Positions 8,161-15,845 of a stretch of DNA of 64,000 nucleotides are shown here, piece by piece. Made by a program: the position numbers and the translations under genes. Below the pieces are notes generated by a model, which saw only the letters and a program-made list of their open reading frames with translations, did not search any database and was not told where the DNA came from. This stretch comes from Microbacterium oleivorans NBRC 103075. GTDB taxonomy: Bacteria > Actinomycetota > Actinomycetes > Actinomycetales > Microbacteriaceae. Location of the stretch: assembly GCF_001552475.1 (NCBI RefSeq), contig NZ_BCRG01000001.1, positions 248,001 to 312,000 on the forward strand. Reading direction: 5' to 3'. The stretch's first letter is position 1, and each line of letters begins with the position of its first letter.

Positions 8161-10620
8161 TCAGCGGACGCCTGGTCCCGGCGCTTGGCCCTCGTCAGGC
8201 CCGACGATGGCCTGCAGCTTCGCGATGAGATCCGTGCGCGACGTGGCGCCGAGCCGGCGGCGGATCCGGGCGATGTGGTGCTCCGCGGTGCGGGGCGAGA
8301 TGAAGATGGTCTCGCCGATCTCCGCGTAGGTCATGCCACTCAGCACCAGGCCCGCGACCTCCCGCTCGCGCGCACTCAGCAGACCGCCCTCCTCGAGCGA
8401 GGAACTCCCGTTCGCGGCGCTCGCCGGGACGGCGTTGGGGTGGATCTGTCGAGCGATCGCCGCGAGCCGGGTGCCAACGCGCCGATCGCGGACGCGCTCC
8501 GAGAGGATCATCGCCATTCTGGCGCCCTCCCACGCGTACCCGAGCGCCGCCAAGCGCGAGGCGGTCCGCTCGACTCGGTCGATGTCGCCTTCGTCCACGC
8601 GCGTGCGCGACCACTCGGTCGCTGCAGCGTTCATCGCGGCAGCGACGCGAGAGTCGCGGGCGGCGACGGACAGCGCGCGGCTGACGTGCGAGACCCCGTG
8701 GGTGTCCCCTGCGAGGCCCGCGCTCTGGTACCTCGACCACAGCAGCGGGATCCGCCAGAGCGGCGGGTCGCCGAGACCGGACAGGATTCCCCGCAACGCA
8801 TCAACGGCGGGGGCCACGCGATCTCCATCCCCGAACATCGCGGAGGTCTCGATGAAGTCACGCAGCGGGTGAAGGAGGTACAGATCGGGCTCGACCTGGC
8901 GCACGTCGTCTCGGACGCGTTCCCACACAGCCTGGAGCTCCTCCGTGGTGCCGTAGCGCCGCACGTGGGCGAGCATGACGGCATCCCGGATCAGGACCTC
9001 GCGCGCGCTGAGCGGGAGGATGGAAGCGTCGACGTCGGCCAGGCGCGCCGCCGCTTCCTCGGGATTCTGTCGGTGCACCGCGATCCACGCCGACCAGAGC
9101 AGCAATCGTGAACGCGCCCACGGTCCGCCGTGCTCCTCCATGAGGGCATCGCTCATGAGGTTCGCAGCGGTGTCGATCTCGCCGATGTTAATCGCGACGA
9201 TCGCGGCGATGACCGCGGGCAGCTCGGGGATGGGCCCGGCCTCGCCGGAGTCTCCGTAGGTTTCGCTCGCGCGCACAAGGTCGTCGAACGCGCCGCTCGC
9301 CGGTGAGGAGAGGGATGCCGCGAGTCCCCGCAGCATCGTCGTATGAGCGACCCGGACCGTCGTGGGCAGACCCCCCGGGTCGATGTCGTTCGTGCGGATC
9401 AGCTCACGCAGCGGGCCTGCGTCGCCCGTTCCGAACGCCACGATGGCGGCTTGCGCGCGGAGCACAGGGTCGCCGTCGCTTCCGTACGCGCGGTAGGCAG
9501 CGGAACTCGCACGGAGGAATCCGCGCGCACTCCAGGACGAACCGAGGATTCGAACCGCCTCATCGCGCTCGTCACCCGTGGCATCCGCTGCCACGCCGTC
9601 GACCAGTGCGGCGGCTTCGTCGATGTCACCCCGGGCCCAGGCGAGGCGCGCCTTGCGGATCGCGATCACCGTCGCGTCGGCTCCAGCCGAGAGTGCTGCG
9701 TCGTACAGCTCGATGGCGCGCTCGGCGTCGTAGGCGACGGCCTCGTCGGCGTGCGTCTGAAGTGCGCGGGCGAGACGGGGATCATGATGACGCCCGAGCG
9801 CGGACACGACGTCCGCGTCGAGGGGGACCCACGGTGTGCTGTCGAGAAGGTCGATCATCTCGCTGACCCGTGTCGTCCGCCGGACGGCGTCCGCCACGAT
9901 CGGGATGGTGTGCCCGCCGCGCAGCAGTAGGCCCTCAGCGTGGCCCGCGGCCACGTCGCTCGCCACGGCATCCACCGAGGCGGGGAGATCGTCGCCCGCA
10001 AGGCTCGCCCGACGGACGACCCTCGATGTATCCGGATCGAGCGTGTCGAGCCGGAGCGCGATCACTTCCCCGACAGCTCGGATCGCGCGTTCGTGGGAGG
10101 GGTCGCGGCAGAACCCGTCGCCGTGTGCCGCAAGGACTTCTTTTACCAGCCAGGTCACGGACGCGGTGACCTCAACGATCCCCGCGATGCAGCCGGGATC
10201 GATCGAGCGCTGTGCGCGCTGCAGCGCGAGCGAGATGTCCTCGGCATCAACCTGCCCCAGCGCGAGCAGGGGCCGCGAATGCTCGACGCGGCGGATGAGG
10301 CTCGTGAGGGCGGGACGCCACGGCCACGGTCTGCACGCCAGAACCAGCCCGGCGTCCGGATCATCCAGGCGGGCGTCGAGGTCGCGCAGCTCCGCGTCCG
10401 AGAGCAGGTGCGCGTCGTCCACGAAAAGGGTGTCCCCTGTGGTCGGGGCCCGTCGGGCGATCTCAGCCAGAAGAGGGGATTTGTCGGAGCCCGCAGGTCC
10501 GACGACCACCAGCCGCAGCGGGTTCCCGTCGTCGAAAAGGGTCTCCTCGACGTGCGTGAGTGCGAGTTGGGGCCACAGGAAGAGGCTCGGCGACGTGCCA
10601 CTGAAATGCGCGCGCGCCAT
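8161..10620 (-). CDS. Large ATP-binding LuxR-type transcriptional regulator (LAL-like)
   Basis: 819 residues from ATG 10620; a GAAGGGAGAACGG site precedes it, so the longer upstream frame is not used. The N-terminus holds an ATPase: VVVGPAGSDKSPLL (a GxxGxxKS Walker A) near residue 35 and TLFVDDAHLLSD (Walker B). The middle 500 residues are alpha-helical and Ala/Arg-rich, like the tetratricopeptide-type sensor region of MalT/LAL proteins. The C-terminus is a LuxR HTH: LSAREREVAGLVLSGMTYAEIGETIFISPRTAEHHIARIRRRLG. Such proteins activate a few target operons on binding a ligand. Its gene lies beside the glycan and wall-protein genes, whose flanks are full of TTGGGGA words; that they are its targets is inference. 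No operon partner. Confidence 0.8.
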   Translation of the reverse strand: MARAHFSGTSPSLFLWPQLALTHVEETLFDDGNPLRLVVVGPAGSDKSPLLAEIARRAPTTGDTLFVDDAHLLSDAELRDLDARLDDPDAGLVLACRPWPWRPALTSLIRRVEHSRPLLALGQVDAEDISLALQRAQRSIDPGCIAGIVEVTASVTWLVKEVLAAHGDGFCRDPSHERAIRAVGEVIALRLDTLDPDTSRVVRRASLAGDDLPASVDAVASDVAAGHAEGLLLRGGHTIPIVADAVRRTTRVSEMIDLLDSTPWVPLDADVVSALGRHHDPRLARALQTHADEAVAYDAERAIELYDAALSAGADATVIAIRKARLAWARGDIDEAAALVDGVAADATGDERDEAVRILGSSWSARGFLRASSAAYRAYGSDGDPVLRAQAAIVAFGTGDAGPLRELIRTNDIDPGGLPTTVRVAHTTMLRGLAASLSSPASGAFDDLVRASETYGDSGEAGPIPELPAVIAAIVAINIGEIDTAANLMSDALMEEHGGPWARSRLLLWSAWIAVHRQNPEEAAARLADVDASILPLSAREVLIRDAVMLAHVRRYGTTEELQAVWERVRDDVRQVEPDLYLLHPLRDFIETSAMFGDGDRVAPAVDALRGILSGLGDPPLWRIPLLWSRYQSAGLAGDTHGVSHVSRALSVAARDSRVAAAMNAAATEWSRTRVDEGDIDRVERTASRLAALGYAWEGARMAMILSERVRDRRVGTRLAAIARQIHPNAVPASAANGSSSLEEGGLLSAREREVAGLVLSGMTYAEIGETIFISPRTAEHHIARIRRRLGATSRTDLIAKLQAIVGPDEGQAPGPGVR

Positions 10621-10704
10621 CCGTTCTCCCTTCAGAAAGACATGATCGATCAGCTTCCTCGTACCCAGACGAACTTCGGGTTCGTCCGGCTCAACGCCGG
10701 CGGC

Positions 10705-10728
10705 GGAGTGGCCAGAATCTACCACTCC
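10705..10728 (-). promoter_or_regulatory. Inverted repeat spanning regulator -10 element
   Basis: GGAGTGG (10705-10711) and CCACTCC (10722-10728) flank ten bases that read TAGATT on the minus strand (10721-10716), a good -10 element for the LuxR gene. An operator overlapping the promoter is plausible. Confidence 0.4.
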
Positions 10729-10808
10729 GGCCGGACACGCGGCTCTCTGGGTGCGAAGAATAGCGGAGATGTGATAGGTCCGTCGGATCCACCGAGCCGC
10801 GGGAGTGT

Positions 10809-10827
10809 GCAGGCGAGGCTCACCTAA
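10809..10827. promoter_or_regulatory. DtxR/IdeR-like iron box
   Basis: On the minus strand the site starts TTAGGTGAGCCT and matches 14 of the 19 positions of the DtxR/IdeR consensus (TTAGGTTAGSCTAACCTAA). A second core match, GGTTAGCCT, overlaps the -10 element of the DUF1540 gene at 10894-10902. Iron or manganese control of that gene is therefore plausible, not shown. Confidence 0.4.
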
Positions 10828-10896
10828 CTCGGATTGCGGGATTCATCTGGGAGAAATGTGCCGACTAAGGCTGTCCAATGTCGGGGGGTTCGGGGT

Positions 10897-10902
10897 TAGC
10901 CT
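10897..10902 (+). promoter_or_regulatory. -10 element for DUF1540 gene
   Basis: TAGCCT fits the actinobacterial TANNNT -10 pattern and sits 28 bases before the start codon; the transcript would carry the GGAGG ribosome site. The -35 region is weak. Confidence 0.45.
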
Positions 10903-10930
10903 CAACCCACGACCACTGAAGGAGGCTCTC

Positions 10931-11233
10931 ATGAGCATGACTCTCGACGACCTGCCCCGCGTGTCCGAGTGCAACGCCCTCGGCTGCTCGTACAACGACC
11001 ACTCGCACTGCCACGCGGCCGCTGTCACCATCGGGGGGACGCCCGGCGATGCCGAGTGCGCCACCTTCATCCCGCTCGGAACGAAGGGCGGCCTCGACAA
11101 GGTCGTCAGCCACGTCGGCGCATGTCAGCGCGCCGAGTGCGTCTTCAACTCGTCCCTGGAGTGCACGGCATCCGCCGTCCGCGTCGGTCCCGGCGCGGAG
11201 TCGGCCGACTGCCTCACCTACCAGTCGGCCTGA
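10931..11233 (+). CDS. DUF1540 protein with two cysteine-rich repeats
   Basis: 100 residues from ATG 10931, preceded by GAAGGAGG. Two DUF1540 repeats are visible. The first (residues about 13-46) runs CNALGCSYNDHSHC then C in DAECATF; the second (about 63-97) runs CQRAECVFNSSLEC then C in SADCLTY. Each repeat thus supplies four cysteines, with two histidines in the first, a pattern suited to binding zinc or iron. The family has no assigned biochemical role; small soluble metal-binding proteins of this type are common in Firmicutes and actinobacteria. The upstream DtxR-like box hints at iron control. It is monocistronic and converges on the gene at 11249. Confidence 0.8.
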   Translation: MSMTLDDLPRVSECNALGCSYNDHSHCHAAAVTIGGTPGDAECATFIPLGTKGGLDKVVSHVGACQRAECVFNSSLECTASAVRVGPGAESADCLTYQSA

Positions 11234-11248
11234 TCTCGCACTGATCGA

Positions 11249-12046
11249 TCAGCCTGCGGCCTCACCGGCGGGCGCGTCGGCCGAATAGACCTCGACGACG
11301 CCGTCGCCGAGCACGAACTGCAGACGCGTGCCGATGGGGAATCGCTCACGAAGGCTGCCGGGCGTCGTCGTCGAGACGATGAGGCTTGCGGCCGGCGCGA
11401 ACGGCTCCGCTGCGCAGCTGGTGTACCAAGCCCCCGAGAACCCGTCCTCGGGGGAAGCGCTCCAGGCCTCATCGGGCAGCAGCTGTACGCAGCGCGTCAT
11501 TCCCCCGTCGCCGGTGTCGTAGCGTCCGAGGATCGGTGTGAGGCCCGCGAGCGACGCGAAGATCTGTCCGTCCTCGGGCGGCGCACTGAGGACCTCCGGC
11601 CATGCGCGGTCGGTGTCGGCGCTGAGTGTCGTGACGTGGGTGACCTCGACCCCGGAAGGGCTCGTCACTTCCGCTGCCGTGGCGCGGTTGCTCACCGCCG
11701 CAGTGATACCGACGGCGAGCGTCGCGACCATCGCGAGGGAGCCCGCCCAGACGAGCCCCGCGAGCAGCCGTCGCGTGCGGGGCTGATGGCCGCCGTCGGC
11801 GCGAGCTGCGCGCAGGTCGGCAGCGACCGCCGCGGGGACTGTCGGCGCGGGTGGCGGGGTTTCCGCCGAAGCCGGCTGCACCAGGGACTCGGGTGCGCGG
11901 TCGATGAACGGCGGGCGACGGCGCTCATCGCGTGCCCGCGCCTCGAGGTCGTGCAGACGGCGCTGTTCGCCGTCGTCGAGACGTCCGCCCGGACCGTACG
12001 CCCTCGCCTGCAGTGCGCGTAGCTCGGCGTGGCGGGCGTCGTCCAT
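11249..12046 (-). CDS. Membrane-anchored conserved protein of unknown function
   Basis: 265 residues from ATG 12046, which overlaps the stop of the upstream gene (TGATG). Residues 1-45 are charged and likely helical (ELRALQARAYGPGGRLDDGEQRRLHDLEARAR), then comes a proline/alanine linker. A single membrane helix (LLAGLVWAGSLAMVATLAVGITAAV) lies near residue 110, and an extracytoplasmic domain of about 135 residues ends the protein, with a cysteine pair (MTRCVQL and YTSCAAE). This topology is reminiscent of anti-sigma-like or sensor proteins, but I see no zinc-binding anti-sigma motif. It is translationally coupled to 12046-12417. I cannot name the function. Confidence 0.6.
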   Translation of the reverse strand: MDDARHAELRALQARAYGPGGRLDDGEQRRLHDLEARARDERRRPPFIDRAPESLVQPASAETPPPAPTVPAAVAADLRAARADGGHQPRTRRLLAGLVWAGSLAMVATLAVGITAAVSNRATAAEVTSPSGVEVTHVTTLSADTDRAWPEVLSAPPEDGQIFASLAGLTPILGRYDTGDGGMTRCVQLLPDEAWSASPEDGFSGAWYTSCAAEPFAPAASLIVSTTTPGSLRERFPIGTRLQFVLGDGVVEVYSADAPAGEAAG

Positions 12047-12417
12047 CAGAGCCCGAGTGTCTCGGGGGTGACAGAATCCGCTTCGGCCTCGACCTCGGCG
12101 AGGGACTTCGTCTGCAGGAAGGTGCAGAGAATCGACACCATCGCGAGCTCGCCGGAGAGCTCGAGCGTCCGACCGGCATTCATCTTGAGATCGAGCTCGC
12201 GAGCTTCGAACGTGATGCCCCAGTGGATCGACCCCAGCGGCTCCGGCTGGATGTAGGTCAGTGTCATCGAGTCCAGCAGGTTCAGCGCGATGAGCCCGGT
12301 GTCGAGACCGTCCGCACCGTCCTGCGGAACCACCTTGACCCGATCGCTGATCGAGTACCCCAGCCCGGCGAACTCCTCGAGCCACTGCTCGAGCATCTCC
12401 TTGCTGTGAAACGGCAT
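12046..12417 (-). CDS. Conserved hypothetical protein
   Basis: 123 residues from ATG 12417, with a GGGAG ribosome site about nine bases upstream. It is acidic and soluble, with no signal peptide or membrane segment and no cysteine cluster. Recognisable blocks are MLEQWLEEFAGLGYSISDRVKVVPQ and SIHWGITFEARELDLKMNAGRTLELSGELAMVSILCTFLQTK. I do not recognise the family. It is the first gene of a two-gene operon with the membrane-anchored protein at 11249-12046, and coupling by TGATG suggests the two act together. Confidence 0.55.
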   Translation of the reverse strand: MPFHSKEMLEQWLEEFAGLGYSISDRVKVVPQDGADGLDTGLIALNLLDSMTLTYIQPEPLGSIHWGITFEARELDLKMNAGRTLELSGELAMVSILCTFLQTKSLAEVEAEADSVTPETLGL

Positions 12418-12497
12418 GAGCAGATCTCCCTGAAATGGATGCTGGACGGGATGCGACCATTATCACCCGCGTGGCCGGGCGTGAGCATCCCCCCGTT

Positions 12498-12503
12498 TAG
12501 GCT
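12498..12503 (+). promoter_or_regulatory. Leaderless promoter of yaeQ
   Basis: TAGGCT, then exactly six bases (CGACGG), then ATG 12510. No ribosome site exists, so the message should begin at the start codon. Confidence 0.6.
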
Positions 12504-12509
12504 CGACGG

Positions 12510-13049
12510 ATGGCCATCGGATCCACGATGCACACGTTCACGGTGCAGCTCGCTGACGTCGATCGCGGCGTCTACGAGGAGCTGTCGCTCCGCCTCGCGC
12601 GGCATCCCTCCGAGACGGCGACGAATGTGCTCCTCCGGGTGCTGGCGTACGCGCTCGAATACGAGGAGGGGATCGCCTTCAGCGAGGGCATCTCCGCGAC
12701 AGACGAGCCTGCGGTCATGGTCCGCGACGCAACGGGTCGGCTGACCGCCTGGATCGAGGTGGGTGCTCCGGATGCCGGTCGCCTGCACGCCGCCAGCAAA
12801 GCCGCCGAGCGGGTGGCCGTGTACACGCAGCGGGAACCGATCAGGCTCGCGCAGGCCTGGGCGGGCAAGACGATCCACCGGGCGGCCGACATCCCCGTCT
12901 ACAGCTTCGACCGGAACTTCCTGGACGATGCAGCATCCGCCCTCGAGCGTCGCAACACGGTCACGGTCTCGGTCACCGAGCGTCAGATCTACCTCGACGT
13001 GAACGGCCGGTCCACCTCGTCGCCGATCGAGGAGCAGCGGGTCGGCTGA
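12510..13049 (+). CDS. yaeQ: YaeQ family protein
   Basis: 179 residues from ATG 12510. The length matches YaeQ and the sequence follows the family along its whole length: HTFTVQLADVDRGVYEELSLRLARHPSETATNVLLRVLAYALEYEEGIAFSEGIS, then WIEVGAPDAGRLHAASKAAERVAVYT, the PD-(D/E)XK-like fold core, and the end motif SVTERQIYLDVNG. YaeQ proteins have a nuclease-like fold; a link to suppression of RfaH defects in enterobacteria is known, but the activity is not settled. The gene stands alone with a leaderless promoter (TAGGCT plus six bases). Confidence 0.85.
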   Translation: MAIGSTMHTFTVQLADVDRGVYEELSLRLARHPSETATNVLLRVLAYALEYEEGIAFSEGISATDEPAVMVRDATGRLTAWIEVGAPDAGRLHAASKAAERVAVYTQREPIRLAQAWAGKTIHRAADIPVYSFDRNFLDDAASALERRNTVTVSVTERQIYLDVNGRSTSSPIEEQRVG

Positions 13050-13125
13050 CGTCATCCTCCTCGACTGTCAACCCCGGCGGTCGACTGCTCGGGCCATTTC
13101 TATGGTGGCCGCCGAGGAGGTTCCC

Positions 13126-13605
13126 ATGTTTCACCGAGCGCGCGCGGCGATCGCCGCATCCCTCATCGTCGGTCTCGGACTCGCCGGGTGCGGTGTGCGT
13201 CCCGCCGACGTCGACGGCACCCTGGCCACCGTCGAGGACAGCGGCGTCCTGCGGGCGGGGGTGAGTGAGAACCCACCCTGGTCGTCGATTTCGGGCGCAG
13301 AGCCCACCGGGTCGGAGGTGACGCTGATCGAGCGGTTCGCGGCGCGGCACGGCGCTGAGGTGGAATGGCGCGCGGGGACCGAGGAGGTGCTCGTCGACGC
13401 TCTCCACGCGGGAAGCCTCGACGTCGTCGTCGGCGGCCTCACGGATGCGACGCCGTGGCTGGACGATGCCGCGGTGTCCGACGTCTACACGGAGGTCGTC
13501 AGCCCGACCGGGGAGACGGAGAAGCACGTCATGCTCACCCGGGCCGGCGAGAACGGCTTGCTGATGGAACTCGAGACGTTCCTCAGAGAGGAGGTCGACG
13601 GATGA
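13126..13605 (+). CDS. Short solute-binding lipoprotein (SBP_bac_3-like)
   Basis: 159 residues from ATG 13126, preceded by GAGGAGG. Residues 1-20 are a lipoprotein signal with lipobox LAGC. The mature part begins like a family 3 amino-acid-binding protein: GVLRAGVSENPPWSSI, GSEVTLIERFAARHGAEVEWRAGT, LDVVVGGLTDATPWLDDAAVSDVYTE. It stops after about 140 residues, whereas family 3 proteins have about 230, so only the first lobe and part of the second are present. The gene overlaps the following CDF transporter by four bases, with no ABC permease nearby. Most likely it is an extracytoplasmic ligand or metal binder serving that transporter. Confidence 0.65.
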   Translation: MFHRARAAIAASLIVGLGLAGCGVRPADVDGTLATVEDSGVLRAGVSENPPWSSISGAEPTGSEVTLIERFAARHGAEVEWRAGTEEVLVDALHAGSLDVVVGGLTDATPWLDDAAVSDVYTEVVSPTGETEKHVMLTRAGENGLLMELETFLREEVDG

Positions 13606-14582
13606 CGAAGAGTGCGCTGAGAGACGGCCTCGACAGCGACGGGCGCGCGGCGCTTCGGAGCGCTGTCCGCATGGAGTGGGCGACGATCGCGTTCCTTGCC
13701 GTCACCATCCCCGTCGTCGGAATCGTGACCGGCAGCTCGCAGGCGATGCGCGCGGCGTGGATCGAGGACATGCTCTCGCTCGCCCCTCCGCTCGCGTTTC
13801 TCGTGGCGGTGCGGGTGATGGCCCGCGCTGCGACGCCGCGCTACCCCTACGGCTATTTCCGCTCCGTCGGCGTCGCGCACCTCGTGGCCGGCGTGGCCCT
13901 CCTGGCGATGGGCGCGTTCCTCCTCGTCGACTCGACGCTGACCTTGATCCGCGGGGATCGTCCGCCGATCGGTTCGGTCGAGGTGTTCGGCGAGTCCATG
14001 TGGCTCGGCTGGTTCATGATGGCGGCCATGGCCGCGACGATCCCTCTGCCGATCTGGTTCGGTCGCGTCAAGATGCGCTTGGCGAAGGAGCTCCACAACA
14101 AGGTTCTCTACGCCGACGCCGATATGAACAAGGCCGATTGGATGACCGCGGTCGGGTCCATCGTGGGCGTCGGCGGCATCGGACTCGGCCTCTGGTGGGC
14201 GGATGCCGCTGCGGCCATCTTCATCTCGGGCAGCATCCTGTGGGACGGTCTCAAGAACACGAAGGGTGCGGTGACGGACCTGATGGACACCCGCGCCACC
14301 ACGTTCGACGATGCGAAGCCGCATCCTGACATCGACCGCATCCACGACCATCTCTCGTCGCTTCGCTGGGTGGATGAGGTCCGCACACGCACCCGCGACC
14401 AGGGGCAGTTCTTTCACATTGAAGCCTTCGTGAAGCCCCGGAAGCGGAGGATGCCGCGGCTTGACGACATCGAGCGAGCGCAAGACGAGTGCCGGGCTCT
14501 GGACTGGAAGATGCACGACGTCGTCATCGTGCCGGTGAGGAAATTCCCGGAGACCGCCTCCGCTCGATCCGGCGAGAGCTAG
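13602..14582 (+). CDS. CDF family cation transporter, altered metal-site motifs
   Basis: 326 residues from ATG 13602 (ATGA overlap with the lipoprotein gene). About six membrane segments lie between residues 25 and 225, followed by a cytoplasmic C-terminal domain of the CDF type (HPDIDRIHDHLSSLRWVDEVRTRTRDQGQFFHIEAFV). RYPYGYFRSVGVAH matches the loop after TM2. The intramembrane metal-site motifs differ from zinc exporters: TM2 has WIEDMLSLAPPLAF rather than a DxxxD or HxxxD pair, and TM5 has ADADMNKADW where HxxxD is usual, with Met in the histidine position. This is a known divergent CDF branch; the ion is uncertain. Confidence 0.75.
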   Translation: MTKSALRDGLDSDGRAALRSAVRMEWATIAFLAVTIPVVGIVTGSSQAMRAAWIEDMLSLAPPLAFLVAVRVMARAATPRYPYGYFRSVGVAHLVAGVALLAMGAFLLVDSTLTLIRGDRPPIGSVEVFGESMWLGWFMMAAMAATIPLPIWFGRVKMRLAKELHNKVLYADADMNKADWMTAVGSIVGVGGIGLGLWWADAAAAIFISGSILWDGLKNTKGAVTDLMDTRATTFDDAKPHPDIDRIHDHLSSLRWVDEVRTRTRDQGQFFHIEAFVKPRKRRMPRLDDIERAQDECRALDWKMHDVVIVPVRKFPETASARSGES

Positions 14583-14656
14583 GACACAGCCTGGACGGCG
14601 CCTGGCAGTCCCGTGGGTATCGCCGATGCATGCCGTAGCGGAGATGTGCTTCCCCG

Positions 14657-14662
14657 TAGCGT
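14657..14662 (+). promoter_or_regulatory. -10 element for desaturase gene
   Basis: TAGCGT fits the TANNNT pattern. It puts the transcript start near 14669, which excludes the in-frame starts at 14613 and 14661 and argues for a start downstream. Confidence 0.5.
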
Positions 14663-14735
14663 GGCCCTCAGTGATCGACATTCGTCGGTGGCTCATCTCC
14701 GCCGCCGCGGATCACGATCCCAAGTAGGTGCACCC

Positions 14736-15842
14736 ATCACTTCATCCGTCACCGAGTCACGTCTCGGTCCCGTCCGTCAGACGTACGCCGGAACAGCGCA
14801 GTTCCCCCCGATGGCGAAGGCGTTCACGGACGTCTCCCGCATCGTTCGCGAGACAGGGCTGCTTCATCGCACTCCCGTCTTCTATCTGATGGTCGGCATC
14901 GCACTTACGCTCGCTTTCGGCGGTGCAGTCACCGGCTTCATTCTCCTCGGCGACAGCTGGTTCCAGCTGCTCATCGCCGGAGCGCTGGGCCTCATCTTCA
15001 CGCAGGTCGCGTTCCTCGCCCACGAAGCCGCGCACCGTCAGGTGCTCAGCTCGGGTCCGGCGAACGACCGTCTGGCGCGCATCCTGGCCGCCGGCGTCGT
15101 CGGCATCAGCTACGCCTGGTGGACCGGTAAGCACACGCGTCATCACGCGAACCCGAACCGAGTCGGCAAAGACCCCGACATCGAGATCGACACGATCTCA
15201 TTCATCGAGACCGATGCGGCCTCTGCCCGCGGCCTCCGCCGGGCGATCACCAAGCGCCAGGGCTGGCTCTTCTTCCCGCTCCTCACCCTCGAGGGCGTGA
15301 ACCTCCACTTCCTCGGCCTGAAGTACCTGGTGACCGAGAAGGACGTCAAGCAGCGCTGGCTCGAGATCGCGATGATCATCGTCCGTCTCGCCGTCGTCAT
15401 CGTGCCCGTCTTCCTGCTGCTGCCCCTCGGGATGGCCTTCGCCTTCATGGGTGTGCAGTTCGCCGTCTTCGGCCTGTACATGGGTGCCTCGTTCGCGCCG
15501 AACCACAAGGGGATGCCGGTCATCGCACCCGATGCGAAGCTCGACTTCTTCAGCAAGCAGGTCCGCACCTCGCGCAACATCCGCGGTGGATGGTGGGCGA
15601 CCTGGCTCATGGGCGGGCTCAACTACCAAGTGGAGCACCACCTCTTCCCGAACATGCCCCGTCCGCACCTCTCGAAGGCGCGCGAGATCGTCCGGGAGCA
15701 CTGCGCGACGCTGAACGTCCCCTACACGGAGACCAGCCTCATCCGCTCGTACGCCATCGTCATCGACTACCTGAACCGCGTGGGCCTCGCCGCCCGCGAC
15801 CCATTCGACTGCCCCATGACGGGGGAGTTCCGCCGGGGCTGA
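14736..15842 (+). CDS. Membrane fatty acid desaturase
   Basis: About 368 residues. Three histidine boxes are present: HEAAH, HTRHH and QVEHHLFP, the di-iron ligands of acyl-lipid/acyl-CoA desaturases, with four hydrophobic segments between them. It introduces a double bond into membrane fatty acids using an electron-transfer partner. The start is uncertain. An almost perfect ribosome site AAGTAGGTG (14722-14730) is followed five bases later by an in-frame ATC at 14736, and the conserved RLGPVRQTYAGT begins nine residues on. The nearest ordinary in-frame starts are GTG 14688 (no ribosome site) and ATG 14811, which would cut off conserved sequence. I give the ATC with reservation. Confidence 0.75.
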   Translation: MTSSVTESRLGPVRQTYAGTAQFPPMAKAFTDVSRIVRETGLLHRTPVFYLMVGIALTLAFGGAVTGFILLGDSWFQLLIAGALGLIFTQVAFLAHEAAHRQVLSSGPANDRLARILAAGVVGISYAWWTGKHTRHHANPNRVGKDPDIEIDTISFIETDAASARGLRRAITKRQGWLFFPLLTLEGVNLHFLGLKYLVTEKDVKQRWLEIAMIIVRLAVVIVPVFLLLPLGMAFAFMGVQFAVFGLYMGASFAPNHKGMPVIAPDAKLDFFSKQVRTSRNIRGGWWATWLMGGLNYQVEHHLFPNMPRPHLSKAREIVREHCATLNVPYTETSLIRSYAIVIDYLNRVGLAARDPFDCPMTGEFRRG

Positions 15843-15845
15843 GGC

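Larger units (their letters stand above)
10621..10930. other. 310-bp divergent promoter region
   Basis: The gap between the LuxR regulator (left) and the DUF1540 gene (right) holds no gene. It carries a 7-bp inverted repeat around a -10 element for the regulator, a DtxR/IdeR-like box, and a TAGCCT -10 element for the DUF1540 gene. Confidence 0.5.
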
